Counted from the stretch's first letter, positions 43,731-52,423 are shown. The stretch is 64,000 bases of DNA from Colivicinus sp963607765 (GCA_963607765.1 CAVDDT010000023.1:5733-69732); one strand, 5' to 3'. Program-made: numbers and translations. The notes: generated from the letters alone by a model not told the origin.

Positions 43731-44133
43731 TACTTTTATAGCCCATATTTTGGCGGCTGATAGAAATTTCTATGAAGGTCCACTTGAGTCGCTTATCGTT
43801 CCTACGATTAATGGACAATATGGTGTACTTGCAAAACACAGAAATATGATTGGGGCTATTGAGCCTGGTGAGCTTAAGTATAAGATTCCTGGTGAAGATT
43901 TTAAAATCGCTGCTATTTCTAAAGGTCTTATGAAGGTTGAAAACAACGATGTTTTAATTCTTGTGGATTCTTGTGAGAAGCCTGAGGAAATTGATGAAAA
44001 CAGAGCTAAGAAGGCTTTAGCTAATGCTAAGGAAGAACTTATGCAACACAAGAGCATGATTGAATATAGACGTGCTAAGGCTAATTTGGCAAGAGCGATT
44101 AATAGACTTAAAGTTAAACATAGTCATATTTAG
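43723..44133 (+). CDS. atpC: ATP synthase F1 subunit epsilon
   Basis: A 136-residue subunit with an N-terminal beta sandwich (YEGPLESLIVPTINGQYGVLAKHRNMIGAIEPG) and a C-terminal helical hairpin (ENRAKKALANAKEELM, then RRAKANLARAINRL). It overlaps atpD by 8 bp and ends the operon, with a terminator at once. Confidence 0.95.
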   Translation: MSNTFIAHILAADRNFYEGPLESLIVPTINGQYGVLAKHRNMIGAIEPGELKYKIPGEDFKIAAISKGLMKVENNDVLILVDSCEKPEEIDENRAKKALANAKEELMQHKSMIEYRRAKANLARAINRLKVKHSHI

Positions 44134-44155
44134 GACAAGTTTCTTGTCCTTTTTA
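44132..44155 (+). terminator. ATP synthase operon terminator
   Basis: AGGACAAG-TTT-CTTGTCCT (44132-44150) followed by TTTTT. Confidence 0.92.
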
Positions 44156-44191
44156 TATCTTTGCTTGTTTGGTGTTTTTACAATACACAAG

Positions 44192-44208
44192 TGTAAATTG
44201 TTTGTTAA
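44192..44208. promoter_or_regulatory. Pho-box-like repeat upstream of the binding-protein gene
   Basis: On the minus strand TTAACA-N5-TTTACA (plus strand TGTAAA 44192-44197, TGTTAA 44203-44208) has the 11-bp period of PhoP boxes. It lies 38 bp before the TATAAT (44246-44251) of the lipoprotein gene. The matching repeat at 49905 supports common regulation. Confidence 0.5.
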
Positions 44209-44245
44209 TTTAGGATTATTTTTATAAAAAAATCGTTTCATATAC

Positions 44246-44251
44246 TATAAT
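44246..44251 (+). promoter_or_regulatory. -10 element of the binding-protein gene
   Basis: TATAAT with a poor -35, consistent with an activator-dependent promoter such as one driven by PhoP. Confidence 0.6.
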
Positions 44252-44285
44252 TTATTCGTGTGTAAAAACACAAGGGAGGATAAAA

Positions 44286-45380
44286 ATGAAGAAGTTATTA
44301 ACTTCACTATTGGTTATAGCAATGGTTCTAGGATTTGCTGGTTGTTCTTCAAGTTCTAGCAACGATTCTTCAGCTGATGACCAATCAACAGAAAGCGAAA
44401 CAATTAAAATCGATGATTTAAAGATTGAATTTGTTCCTTCAAAAGATGCAGATGTTATTAAGACTGGTACTGAGGGTCTTGACCAACTAATTATTGATGA
44501 AATGGCTAAACATGGCTATGAAATCGGTAATGTTGAGATTTCTGTTGGTACAAACTATGATGCTACTGGCGAGGCTCTTGCTAGTGGTGCTATTGATCTT
44601 GGCTGGTTACCAGGTGGTACTTATGCTTTATATTCTGATGAATGTGATGTAATTCTTACTGCTACTAGAAATGGTTTAAGCAATGACTCTACTGATCCTA
44701 AGACTTGGAATGGTGAAGAGAATGCTACTACTAAAGATGGCGAACAAGTTACTTACTACCGTTCTTTAATTTATGCTACTACTAGTGAATATGGCCAAGA
44801 ATTAGCCGCTAAGGTTAATGCTGGTGAAGAACTTACTTGGGATGATTTAAATAAGGCTACTTGGGCTGTTCAAAAGACTTCAAGTTCTGCTGGCTATATC
44901 TATCCAACTTTATGGTTAATGGAAAACTATGATGGTAAGAAGATTTCTGATTTAGACAACGTTGTACCTCTAGATTCAGGATATGGTACAGCATTCGATT
45001 ATGCTGCACATGGTCTTGCTGATATCATCGTATGCTATGCTGATGGTAGAAATGACTATGAAGCTGCTTGGACTCTTCCAGAAGGTGAAACTGATGAAAC
45101 TGGTAAGCAAGGTTTCGGTAGAGAAGATTCTATTTGGAATGAATTAAATGTTATCGGTGTTACTGAAGGTATCTATAATGATACAGTTGCTATTACTAAG
45201 GCTAATGAAGATGTATACAACGAGGATTTCATTGCTGCTATGCAAGATTCTCTAATCAACATCATCAATACTGAAGAAGGCCAAAAGATTTTCAGCGTAT
45301 ATTCTCATACAGGATATGCTAAGGCTGTTGATGCTGACTACGATGGTGCTCGTGAAGCATTAAAAGTTGTTAGTGACTAA
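44286..45380 (+). CDS. PhnD-type phosphate/phosphonate-binding lipoprotein
   Basis: A 364-residue extracellular solute-binding lipoprotein. The signal peptide ends at FAGC (lipobox, C20), followed by a Ser/Asp-rich linker. The core has LKIEFVPSKDADV (as in PhnD: lxfgvvPs.d) and GTNYDATGEALASGAIDLGWLPGGTY, where ligand contacts occur, and KTSSSAGYIYPTLW as the second part of the site. GGAGG is 7 nt before the ATG. The matching ATPase and permeases are at 49986-52423, so gene and transporter are split by about 4.6 kb. The ligand could be phosphate, phosphonate or a phosphate ester. Confidence 0.92.
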   Translation: MKKLLTSLLVIAMVLGFAGCSSSSSNDSSADDQSTESETIKIDDLKIEFVPSKDADVIKTGTEGLDQLIIDEMAKHGYEIGNVEISVGTNYDATGEALASGAIDLGWLPGGTYALYSDECDVILTATRNGLSNDSTDPKTWNGEENATTKDGEQVTYYRSLIYATTSEYGQELAAKVNAGEELTWDDLNKATWAVQKTSSSAGYIYPTLWLMENYDGKKISDLDNVVPLDSGYGTAFDYAAHGLADIIVCYADGRNDYEAAWTLPEGETDETGKQGFGREDSIWNELNVIGVTEGIYNDTVAITKANEDVYNEDFIAAMQDSLINIINTEEGQKIFSVYSHTGYAKAVDADYDGAREALKVVSD

Positions 45381-45402
45381 TTAGTTTAAAAAACTATTAT
45401 CA

Positions 45403-45432
45403 AACCTCTAGTTTTAAACTAGAGGTTTTTTA
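45403..45432 (+). terminator. terminator after the binding-protein gene
   Basis: AACCTCTAGTTT and AAACTAGAGGTT (45403-45414, 45416-45427) followed by TTTTTATTTTT. Confidence 0.92.
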
Positions 45433-45450
45433 TTTTTATTGATACCATGT

Positions 45451-45477
45451 AAGTGTAGTTTAAACTACACTTTTTCT
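45451..45477. repeat. 22-bp perfect palindrome with T run
   Basis: AAGTGTAGTTT and its complement meet without a spacer (45451-45472), followed by TTTTTCTTTT. It could be a tandem second terminator or an operator, because the promoter of the next gene (TATCAT near 45490) lies just downstream. Confidence 0.65.
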
Positions 45478-45514
45478 TTTGTTTGTTTTATCATAGAGCG
45501 ATGGGGGAGAAAAA

Positions 45515-46150
45515 ATGAAAAAAATAGTTCCTTTACTAGTATTATTTCTTTGTTTAACATCTTGTAGTGTTATCAAAAAGAAAAATGATGAAAAAAGTAA
45601 AGTAAGTGATATTACTATCTATACTGTATATCCTGATCAAAATGATTTTGATATTTTTAGACTAGGATATGGTACAGGTGAACATTATTGTACGATAAAG
45701 GTTCCTGTTTATTATGTTTTCTCTGAAGGCGGTTTTACCGACAAAAATGATGAGTATTATGATTTCTATAACGAAGATAGTACACCAAATGTAAAGAATG
45801 CGGTTGAACTTGGTTATCTTGATGAAGATGAGGATTATTGTTTCTTGCATTTTGATTCTAGTGTAAATGGTACTGTTAGTATTGCGTTTGAAATAATTCA
45901 TTATAATGATGATTTAAATATTAAATCTTTTGATGATTTAAAGAATTTGTTTGCCTTTGATTACAAGGAGTTAGATGGAGCTCCATATGAAACCATTGTT
46001 TTATCAGGAAGTGATAAGACACTAGAAGATTTTATTATGTATATAAACTTTAACGATGAGGTTTGTTTGTCTGTCGAGTATGATGGCGATGATAGCATTA
46101 GTAATGCAGATATGGCATTAGCTATGTTTGATGTTATTGATTTTAAATAA
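45515..46150 (+). CDS. lipoprotein of unknown function
   Basis: A 211-residue exported lipoprotein. MKKIVPLLVLFLCLTSC ends in a lipobox (LTSC, C17), followed by a short Lys-rich linker. The mature part is very acidic, with many Asp and Tyr, and has Cys in HYCTIKV and DYCFLHF. I recognise no domain. GGGGGAG lies 8 nt before the ATG. It is monocistronic with a terminator at its end. Confidence 0.8.
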   Translation: MKKIVPLLVLFLCLTSCSVIKKKNDEKSKVSDITIYTVYPDQNDFDIFRLGYGTGEHYCTIKVPVYYVFSEGGFTDKNDEYYDFYNEDSTPNVKNAVELGYLDEDEDYCFLHFDSSVNGTVSIAFEIIHYNDDLNIKSFDDLKNLFAFDYKELDGAPYETIVLSGSDKTLEDFIMYINFNDEVCLSVEYDGDDSISNADMALAMFDVIDFK

Positions 46151-46174
46151 AAGTTCCAATTGGGACTTTTATTT
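46149..46174 (+). terminator. terminator after the lipoprotein gene
   Basis: AAAAGTTCC-AATT-GGGACTTTT followed by ATTTT; the stem begins in the stop codon. Confidence 0.75.
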
Positions 46175-46189
46175 TGATATAAAGTGATA

Positions 46190-46220
46190 TATAATCCTTA
46201 TTAGGAACAAATCCTAATAA
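46190..46220 (+). promoter_or_regulatory. perR promoter and PerR/Fur-type operator
   Basis: TATAAT (46190-46195) is followed at once by a perfect inverted repeat with 9-bp arms, TTATTAGGA-N5-TCCTAATAA (46198-46220). It covers the predicted transcription start, so binding would repress. The arms share the AT-rich inverted symmetry of Per/Fur boxes but are not the exact Bacillus consensus. Autoregulation is expected. Confidence 0.75.
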
Positions 46221-46227
46221 AAGATTC

Positions 46228-46620
46228 ATGGAAAGAAGAAACACTATTCAAAAAGAGCTGGTCAGGGATGCAGTATTCAAATTAAGAAGTCACGTTACCG
46301 CTGATGAAGTATATGAGTTTATAAAAAAAGATCATTCCAGTATTGGAAGAGGTACTGTTTATAGAAATTTAAGTATACTTGCAAGCGAGGGAGCGATAAG
46401 GAAAATTGAGATTGCAGATGGCCCTGATTACTATGATTTTACTTTAAAAAGACACTACCATGTTAAGTGCATGTGCTGTGGAAAAGTATTTGATGTAGAT
46501 ATGGATGAGATTAGTGATATGATGGAAAGAATTCATGATACTCATGGGATGAAGTTTCTTGATTACGATATTCTTTTTAAAGGAATATGCAAAGATTGTG
46601 AAAATGGAGAAAAGTTATGA
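46228..46620 (+). CDS. perR: PerR-like Fur-family peroxide regulator
   Basis: A 130-residue Fur-family repressor with an N-terminal winged helix (TADEVYEFI, GRGTVYRNLSILASEGAI) and a C-terminal metal domain. Its metal ligands fit PerR: H22, D70 in YYDF, H76 and H78 in RHYH, and the structural zinc CxxC pairs C81/C84 and C121/C124. D70 rather than Glu, and the rubrerythrin gene next door, favour PerR over Fur or Zur. Peroxide oxidation of the His ligands would derepress both genes. Confidence 0.88.
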   Translation: MERRNTIQKELVRDAVFKLRSHVTADEVYEFIKKDHSSIGRGTVYRNLSILASEGAIRKIEIADGPDYYDFTLKRHYHVKCMCCGKVFDVDMDEISDMMERIHDTHGMKFLDYDILFKGICKDCENGEKL

Positions 46621-47159
46621 AAACAAGTAAGTATGCAGGTACTAAGACAGAGAAAAACTTATTAGAGGCTTTCTCTGGGGAATCACAAGCTAGAAATAAA
46701 TATACTTATTTTGCTAGCGTTGCGAAAAAAGAGGGTTATGAACAAATGTCAGCAATCTTTTTAAAGACAGCTGAAAATGAAAAAGAACATGCCAAGATGT
46801 GGTTTAAGGAATTAAATGGCCTTGGTAATACTAGTGAGAATCTAGAGACTGCAGCTGATGGAGAGAATTATGAGTGGACTGATATGTATGAAGAATTCGC
46901 TAAGACTGCTGAAGAAGAAGGTTTTAAGGAGTTAGCTGCAAAGTTTAGAGCTGTTGGTGCAATTGAAAAACATCATGAGGAAAGATATAGAGCTCTTCTT
47001 AAAAATATCGAAACAGCAAGTGTTTTTGAAAAGAGTGAAGTTAAAGTTTGGGAATGTAGAAATTGTGGCCATGTTGTAGTGGGAACTAAAGCTCCTAATG
47101 TATGCCCGGTATGTAACCATCCTCAAAGCTATTTTGAAGTTAGAGAAGAAAACTATTAA
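46617..47159 (+). CDS. rbr: rubrerythrin
   Basis: A 180-residue non-heme diiron peroxidase that removes H2O2 in anaerobes. The ferritin-like domain carries ExxH-type iron ligands (FSGESQARNKYTYFA, ENEKEHAKMWF, EKHHEERY), and the rubredoxin domain is at the C-terminus (WECRNCGHVVVG, CPVCNHPQSYF). The ATG overlaps the perR stop (ATGA), so it is in the same operon and under the same operator. Confidence 0.96.
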   Translation: MKTSKYAGTKTEKNLLEAFSGESQARNKYTYFASVAKKEGYEQMSAIFLKTAENEKEHAKMWFKELNGLGNTSENLETAADGENYEWTDMYEEFAKTAEEEGFKELAAKFRAVGAIEKHHEERYRALLKNIETASVFEKSEVKVWECRNCGHVVVGTKAPNVCPVCNHPQSYFEVREENY

Positions 47160-47184
47160 TATTAGTTGATTATTATAGCGATTA

Positions 47185-47213
47185 GATAACCTGTAGTGGG
47201 TTATCTTTTTTTA
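47185..47213 (+). terminator. rubrerythrin operon terminator
   Basis: GATAACC (47185-47191) and GGTTATC (47199-47205) followed by TTTTTTT. Positions 47214-47393 hold no gene, only an AT-rich promoter region of the next gene. Confidence 0.88.
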
Positions 47214-47393
47214 ATTGGTCATTAAATTTATGAATAAATATGATAGTTTATATTATTTATATAAAGATTGAAAATGATGTAGAAGATTATTATAATTTTT
47301 TTAGTTTACTTAATTTTTGTTTTTTAAAAAGATTAGAAGCCTTAATTAATATAAGATTCTAGATAGTAATTTAAAAAACAATAGGGGGAGTTT

Positions 47394-49100
47394 ATGAAAA
47401 GATTTAAGAAGATTTGCTTAACTTCAATCTTATGTGCTGTTTTAATGTGCACTAATGTTTTAAGCACTTATGCTTGTACAGCGGTATATGTTGGAAGTGA
47501 TGCAAGTGATGATGGAACTACAATCATTGCCAAGTCAAATGATTGTCAAGCTAACTGGGGCAATTATGTAAAAATTACTGAGAGAGTGGAGAATCAAGAG
47601 GGTCGTACAATGCCTGTTGATAATGATCAAACAGTGTTTGCAACTTTGCCAGCTACTACTTATCGTTTTACTTCAACGCCTTGGTTTGATTCAACGGTTG
47701 ATGAAAATGGTCTAGGGTCTGATGCGACAGTATGTGTTAATGAATATGGTGTTTCGATGATTATGTCGATAACTGCTTTTTCAAACGAAGCTGCGTTAAA
47801 GGCTGATCCACTAATTGAAAATGGTTTATCGGAATTTACAGCTGATGATCTTGTAGTATGTCAAAGCAAGACCGCAAGAGAAGGTGTTGAAGTGTTGCTT
47901 GGTTTGATTGATACATATGGAAGCAGTGAAATAAATATTGCCTTTATAGCTGATCAAAATGAAGCTTGGTATATTGAAATGTATAATGGTCATCAATATG
48001 CAGCTGTTAAGCTTCCAAGTGATATGGTTTCAGTCTTTGGCAACGAATTCTTACTAGAGTATGTGGAAGATTATGAAGACTATATAGTTTCAGATAATTT
48101 AGAGAGTTTGGCTAAGGATAATGGTTTTGCGGTCTATGATGAAAATGGTCGATTAAATTTATTAAAGACTTATTCTGGTGATGAGGTTCTTTATAACTAT
48201 TCACATATGCGTACTTGGATTGGCCATCAAATTTTAGCTGGTGGTTATGATGAGTACAATAAAGAAGATGTTTATCCTTTAACTTTTAAGGCTAATGATA
48301 AAGTTTCAATTACAGATGTTTTTGAGATTTTACGTAATCGTTTTGAGGGCACGGAGTATTCACCAGATGAAACTGGTAGAACAGATATGCGTGTTATTGG
48401 AACAGACACCGCCTTAAGTGTACATGCTGTTCAAATCTATAAGGATTTACCTGCTGATTATGCTTGTGTAACTTGGGAGAGCACAGGACCTGCCTTATAT
48501 GGCTTGTTTGTGCCAATTTCAAATGGCGCTACTAGCATTTCTGAGCCCTATAGTTTAAATCAAAGTATTGAAGAAGATGATGTCTTTGATACAAGTTATC
48601 CATATTATCTTTTTAAGGCTTTAAACACTTTGTGCGTTGATCAAAGTACTTATAAAATTTATGGTGTACCCGTAAGAGAATATTTTCAAAAGGCAGAACA
48701 AGGCATGACTTCAACTTTAGCTCAAGTATTGCAAAATGCGAAAGAGTTAAGCGATGAGGATGCTAAAGAATATATCACGAATTATTGTAATAGTGTCCAA
48801 CAAAAAGCATTTGATGATGCTGGTCAACTATTGAATGATGTTTTCTGGTATATGTGTGAAAATAGTAACACTATGAAAAATGGTAGAAATCCAGAAACAG
48901 GTGAAGCATATCGAGAGGTTAAAGAGATTGATCCATTGACAGTTGAATTAGATCCAAGTGGTTATAGTGTTATTCCTGAAGTGAAAAAAGGGGAAAGTGC
49001 AGATACTTCCGCTAATATGTTACCGGTATATATTGGAGTTGGTGTATTAGCGTTAGCTTTTGCATTGATGATTGTTAAGAAAAATAAAACAGAAAAATAA
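47394..49100 (+). CDS. membrane-anchored peptidase family C69 (dipeptidase)
   Basis: A 568-residue secreted Ntn-hydrolase. A signal peptide (about 1-27) ends right before Cys28 in YACTAVYVG; the mature N-terminal Cys is the predicted nucleophile after cleavage. TTIIAKSNDCQANWG and GVSMIMSITAFSNEA are family stretches. A C-terminal helix (YIGVGVLALAFALMIV) then KKNKTEK anchors it in the membrane facing outward. GGGGGAG is 6 nt before the ATG. Probably a dipeptidase in peptide use at the cell surface. Confidence 0.9.
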   Translation: MKRFKKICLTSILCAVLMCTNVLSTYACTAVYVGSDASDDGTTIIAKSNDCQANWGNYVKITERVENQEGRTMPVDNDQTVFATLPATTYRFTSTPWFDSTVDENGLGSDATVCVNEYGVSMIMSITAFSNEAALKADPLIENGLSEFTADDLVVCQSKTAREGVEVLLGLIDTYGSSEINIAFIADQNEAWYIEMYNGHQYAAVKLPSDMVSVFGNEFLLEYVEDYEDYIVSDNLESLAKDNGFAVYDENGRLNLLKTYSGDEVLYNYSHMRTWIGHQILAGGYDEYNKEDVYPLTFKANDKVSITDVFEILRNRFEGTEYSPDETGRTDMRVIGTDTALSVHAVQIYKDLPADYACVTWESTGPALYGLFVPISNGATSISEPYSLNQSIEEDDVFDTSYPYYLFKALNTLCVDQSTYKIYGVPVREYFQKAEQGMTSTLAQVLQNAKELSDEDAKEYITNYCNSVQQKAFDDAGQLLNDVFWYMCENSNTMKNGRNPETGEAYREVKEIDPLTVELDPSGYSVIPEVKKGESADTSANMLPVYIGVGVLALAFALMIVKKNKTEK

Positions 49101-49107
49101 ATAAGAG

Positions 49108-49136
49108 AGCCGATTGTGTTGATGCAATCGGCTTTT
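49108..49136 (+). terminator. terminator after the C69 peptidase gene
   Basis: AGCCGATTG (49108-49116) and CAATCGGCT (49125-49133) followed by TTT. Confidence 0.88.
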
Positions 49137-49181
49137 GATTAGCATGTTATAATTGTTGCACACGGAGGATACGGAGGATAA

Positions 49182-49787
49182 ATGGCACTTTCAAACAAAC
49201 TCGGTATTATAGATTCTGCAGAACTTGCAAGACAAGAAGAAAAGATAAGTAAGAAAAAAGCTTTGTGGCTTTTTGAAAGTGGCATGCTTGATAACTTATC
49301 GGTTGGAACCTTTGAATCTTTGTCAATTATTCATAAATACCTTTTCGAAGATATATATGATTTTGCGGGAGAAAAAAGAAAAGTAAATATCGCAAAAAAT
49401 AATTTCCGCTTTGTACCACTTATATATTTAAGCAGTTCTTTAGAAAACATTGAAAAAATGCCACAATCTACTTTTGATGAAATAATCGAAAAATATGTAG
49501 AAATGAATATAGCCCATCCTTTTAGGGAAGGCAATGGACGAAGTATGCGTATTTGGCTAGATTTAATATTAAAAAACAATATTGGGAAAGTTATTGATTG
49601 GAGCAGGGTGGATAAAGAAGATTATTTGCTAGCTATGGAAAGAAGTCCAATAAAAGATGTTGAAATCAAAGTTCTTTTAAAAGAAGCGTTAACCGATGAT
49701 ATCAATAGTAGAGAAGTATTTATGAAGGGCATCGATCATAGCTATTACTATGAAGGATATAATACTTACTCAATTAAAGATTTGTAA
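49182..49787 (+). CDS. Fic/DOC family AMPylation-type protein with C-terminal inhibitory motif
   Basis: The 201-residue protein has the Fic active site HPFREGNGRSMR (112-123) and the beta-flap region FRFVPL. Near the C-terminus S187-x3-E191-G192 matches the (S/T)xxxE(G/N) inhibitory helix, as in class III Fic proteins that block their own ATP site. Target and substrate nucleotide are unknown, and no separate antitoxin is present. The upstream sequence repeats CGGAGGATA twice; the second gives the ribosome site. Confidence 0.88.
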   Translation: MALSNKLGIIDSAELARQEEKISKKKALWLFESGMLDNLSVGTFESLSIIHKYLFEDIYDFAGEKRKVNIAKNNFRFVPLIYLSSSLENIEKMPQSTFDEIIEKYVEMNIAHPFREGNGRSMRIWLDLILKNNIGKVIDWSRVDKEDYLLAMERSPIKDVEIKVLLKEALTDDINSREVFMKGIDHSYYYEGYNTYSIKDL

Positions 49788-49789
49788 GG

Positions 49790-49819
49790 CTGTTAGAAAA
49801 TTAATCTAACAGTTTTTTT
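49790..49819 (+). terminator. terminator after the Fic gene
   Basis: CTGTTAGA (49790-49797) and TCTAACAG (49805-49812) followed by TTTTTTT. Confidence 0.9.
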
Positions 49820-49904
49820 AATGAAACTAAAATGAAATATTTATTTTTACATTGCCACTATTTGACAAATATGTATTAGGAGCCATTGATATAGTTATCT
49901 TTTT

Positions 49905-49927
49905 TGTAAATATCTTGTAAATGTTAA
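49905..49927. promoter_or_regulatory. Pho-box-like repeat upstream of phnC
   Basis: TGTAAA at 49905-49910 and 49916-49921 (11-bp period), followed directly by TGTTAA (49922-49927). On the minus strand this reads TTAACA-TTTACA-N5-TTTACA. It lies just upstream of the likely -35/-10 (TTTCAT, TAAAAT near 49960), as for PhoP-activated promoters. Confidence 0.5.
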
Positions 49928-49985
49928 CTTTTCTTTTCATCTTCACAAATTACCAAGTAAAATAGATGATGAGAGGGGATTTGAC

Positions 49986-50759
49986 ATGATTGAATTTAAA
50001 AATGTATCCAAAACATATCCAAATGGTACAAAGGGCCTAGAGAATATTAATTTAAATATTGAACAAGGTGAATTTGTTGCCATTATTGGTTTATCTGGTG
50101 CAGGAAAGTCTACTTTAATTAGAACTATTAATAGAATGATTGATATTACAGGTGGCCAATTAATTGTAGATGGCACGGATGTTATGACTTTAAAAGGAAA
50201 GGAACTTAGAAAATTTAGAAGAAAGATTGGTATGATTTTCCAATCGTTTAATTTAATTACAAGAAGTTCTGTTATTAACAATGTATTAACAAGCAATGTT
50301 CCAGATATGCCTTGGTATAAGGTTTTATTTGGCTATTATTCTAAGGAACAAAAAATGAAAGCACTAGAAGCTTTGGATAAAGTTAATATTTTAGATAAAG
50401 CATATAGTAGATGTGATGAATTATCTGGTGGTCAGATGCAAAGAGTTGCACTAGCCCGTACATTAAACCAAAATCCAAGTATTATTTTAGCTGATGAACC
50501 AGTTGCGTCTTTGGACCCAGTTATGGCTGATGTGGTTATGAGTGATTTTAAGAGAATTAATGAAGATATGAATATTTCTATTCTTATTAATATTCACCAT
50601 GTTGACTTAGCACTAAAGTATGCAACTAGAGTTATAGGTATTAGAAAAGGACACATTGTCTATGATGGTCCTACTAGTAATGTAACTAAGGATGTATTAA
50701 ACGAAATATATAATGGTACTGCTGTTCCAAATAGTACCGATGAAAAGAGTGATAAATAA
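49986..50759 (+). CDS. phnC: phosphonate/phosphate-type ABC transporter ATPase
   Basis: A 257-residue ABC ATPase of the PhnC type: Walker A GLSGAGKST, Q loop FQSFNLI, signature LSGGQMQRVA, Walker B IILADEPVASLD and H loop IHHVDLA. GAGGGG is 7 nt before the ATG. Next genes are two permeases (PhnE-like) in overlapping order, and the binding protein is at 44286. Confidence 0.94.
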   Translation: MIEFKNVSKTYPNGTKGLENINLNIEQGEFVAIIGLSGAGKSTLIRTINRMIDITGGQLIVDGTDVMTLKGKELRKFRRKIGMIFQSFNLITRSSVINNVLTSNVPDMPWYKVLFGYYSKEQKMKALEALDKVNILDKAYSRCDELSGGQMQRVALARTLNQNPSIILADEPVASLDPVMADVVMSDFKRINEDMNISILINIHHVDLALKYATRVIGIRKGHIVYDGPTSNVTKDVLNEIYNGTAVPNSTDEKSDK

Positions 50760-51610
50760 TGAAAGAGAAGGCTTTTAAAGAAAAGAAAGCGCCTTTGTTT
50801 GATCGAATTTTCAAGCCAACTACGCTTACTCTTTCAAATGGTCATACCGTAGATAAACCGGTTAGTAGAACGCCGTTGATTTTGGCTGCTTTAATTGTTG
50901 CGGTTGTGATTTCAATTAAAATGACAGGGTTTGATTTATCAATTATCGTCTCTAGAGGACACTATTTATTTGATATTTTAAAGAAGATTTTTAATCCAAC
51001 ATGGTCATATTTCTCTAAAGTTGTTGATCCTCTTATCGCAACTATTCAAATGTCACTACTTGGAACTATTGCAGGATGTTTAATTGGGCTTCCAATTGCG
51101 ATACTTGCTTCAAGCAATATTAACAAAAATAGACCAACACTATTATTCTTTAGATTGGTATTATCTATTATGAGAAGTGTTCCAACTTTGATATTAGCAA
51201 GTGTTTGTGCTTTAATGTTTGGACTTGGTACCTTTGCTGGAACTGTAGCTATTGTCTTTTTTACAGTAGGTATTGTCGCAAAGATGTTGTTTGAAAGTAT
51301 TGAAACAATTGATATGAAGCCTTTTGAAGCCATGCAATCTTTTGGGGCTACGACACTTCAAGCATTCTGGGCTGCATGTATGCCTCAAATTCTTCCTACA
51401 TATCTTTCTCATTCACTATATTGTTTTGAAATGAACGTTAGAGCTGCTAGTATTCTTGGATATGTTGGTGCTGGTGGTTTAGGTATTCTTATTAATGAAA
51501 GAATTGGCTGGAGAGACTATGAGGGACTTGGCATGGTTCTATTGTCTTTGTTTGTGCTTGTGTTTATTATTGATATCTTCACCAACTGGTGCAGATCAAA
51601 GTTATCTTAA
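50759..51610 (+). CDS. phnE: PhnE-like ABC transporter permease 1
   Basis: A 283-residue permease with about six membrane helices after a soluble N-terminal segment. The EAA-type loop is FEAMQSFGATTLQAFWAACMPQILPTYL. It starts at the last base of phnC (TAATG). It likely forms a heterodimer with the following permease. Confidence 0.92.
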   Translation: MKEKAFKEKKAPLFDRIFKPTTLTLSNGHTVDKPVSRTPLILAALIVAVVISIKMTGFDLSIIVSRGHYLFDILKKIFNPTWSYFSKVVDPLIATIQMSLLGTIAGCLIGLPIAILASSNINKNRPTLLFFRLVLSIMRSVPTLILASVCALMFGLGTFAGTVAIVFFTVGIVAKMLFESIETIDMKPFEAMQSFGATTLQAFWAACMPQILPTYLSHSLYCFEMNVRAASILGYVGAGGLGILINERIGWRDYEGLGMVLLSLFVLVFIIDIFTNWCRSKLS

Positions 51611-51619
51611 GGGGGTCAT

Positions 51620-52423
51620 ATGTCAATTCTTGAAACTTATAATAATCGCCCTAGAAAACTTTGGGTGAGAATCTTGATATTTATTGTTGTGTTAGCTTTA
51701 GCTATATGGAGTGCTAATGGCGTTGATCTTGGAAGTAGAGTTGATTTAACTGCCGCTAATGGTATCTTCTCTGGTTTAACACACCCTGATTGGTCGCTTA
51801 TGTTTGATACTTCAACAGAAGGGGTTCCTTATCTTGTTTTACAAACCATTGCGATTGCAGTACTTGGCACTTTAATAGGTGGAATCTTAGCTTTACCTAT
51901 TAGTTTTCTTGCTAGCACTAATGTTGTCCCAAAGTGGATTACATTAATTTTTAGAGCGTTAATTCTTGGAATTCGTACTATTCCATCTCTTGTTTGGGCA
52001 CTAGTTTGGATTCGTGTTACAGGCCCTAATGCGTTCTGTGGCGTTGTAACTCAATCAATATGTTCAATTGGTATGATTTCAAAAATGTATATTACGGCCA
52101 TTGAGGACTTAGATACTGGTATTTTAGAGGCTCTTGATGCATCTGGCTGTACAACTTTTCAAAAGATTAGATGTGGCATTCTTCCTCAACTAAGTGCAAG
52201 CTTTGTTTCAACTATTATTTATCGTTTTGATATTAATTTAAAAGATGCAACAACATTAGGTATTGTTGGTGCTGGCGGTATTGGCGCTAGTATGCTTATG
52301 GCAATTAACTCACGTCGTTGGTCAATGGTTGGCGCATTCCTTTGGGCATTGATTATACTTGTATTATTAATTGAATATTTCTCTACAAAGATTCGTGCTA
52401 GACTTGCTAGAGGCGAGAGATAA
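51620..52423 (+). CDS. phnE: PhnE-like ABC transporter permease 2
   Basis: A 267-residue permease. RALILGIRTIPSLVWALVW and the EAA loop LEALDASGCTTFQKIRCGILPQL are visible, and GGGGG precedes the ATG. Similar in plan to the preceding permease but diverged. Its stop overlaps the next start by 1 bp (TAATG), so it is co-transcribed with the phosphatase gene. Confidence 0.92.
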   Translation: MSILETYNNRPRKLWVRILIFIVVLALAIWSANGVDLGSRVDLTAANGIFSGLTHPDWSLMFDTSTEGVPYLVLQTIAIAVLGTLIGGILALPISFLASTNVVPKWITLIFRALILGIRTIPSLVWALVWIRVTGPNAFCGVVTQSICSIGMISKMYITAIEDLDTGILEALDASGCTTFQKIRCGILPQLSASFVSTIIYRFDINLKDATTLGIVGAGGIGASMLMAINSRRWSMVGAFLWALIILVLLIEYFSTKIRARLARGER

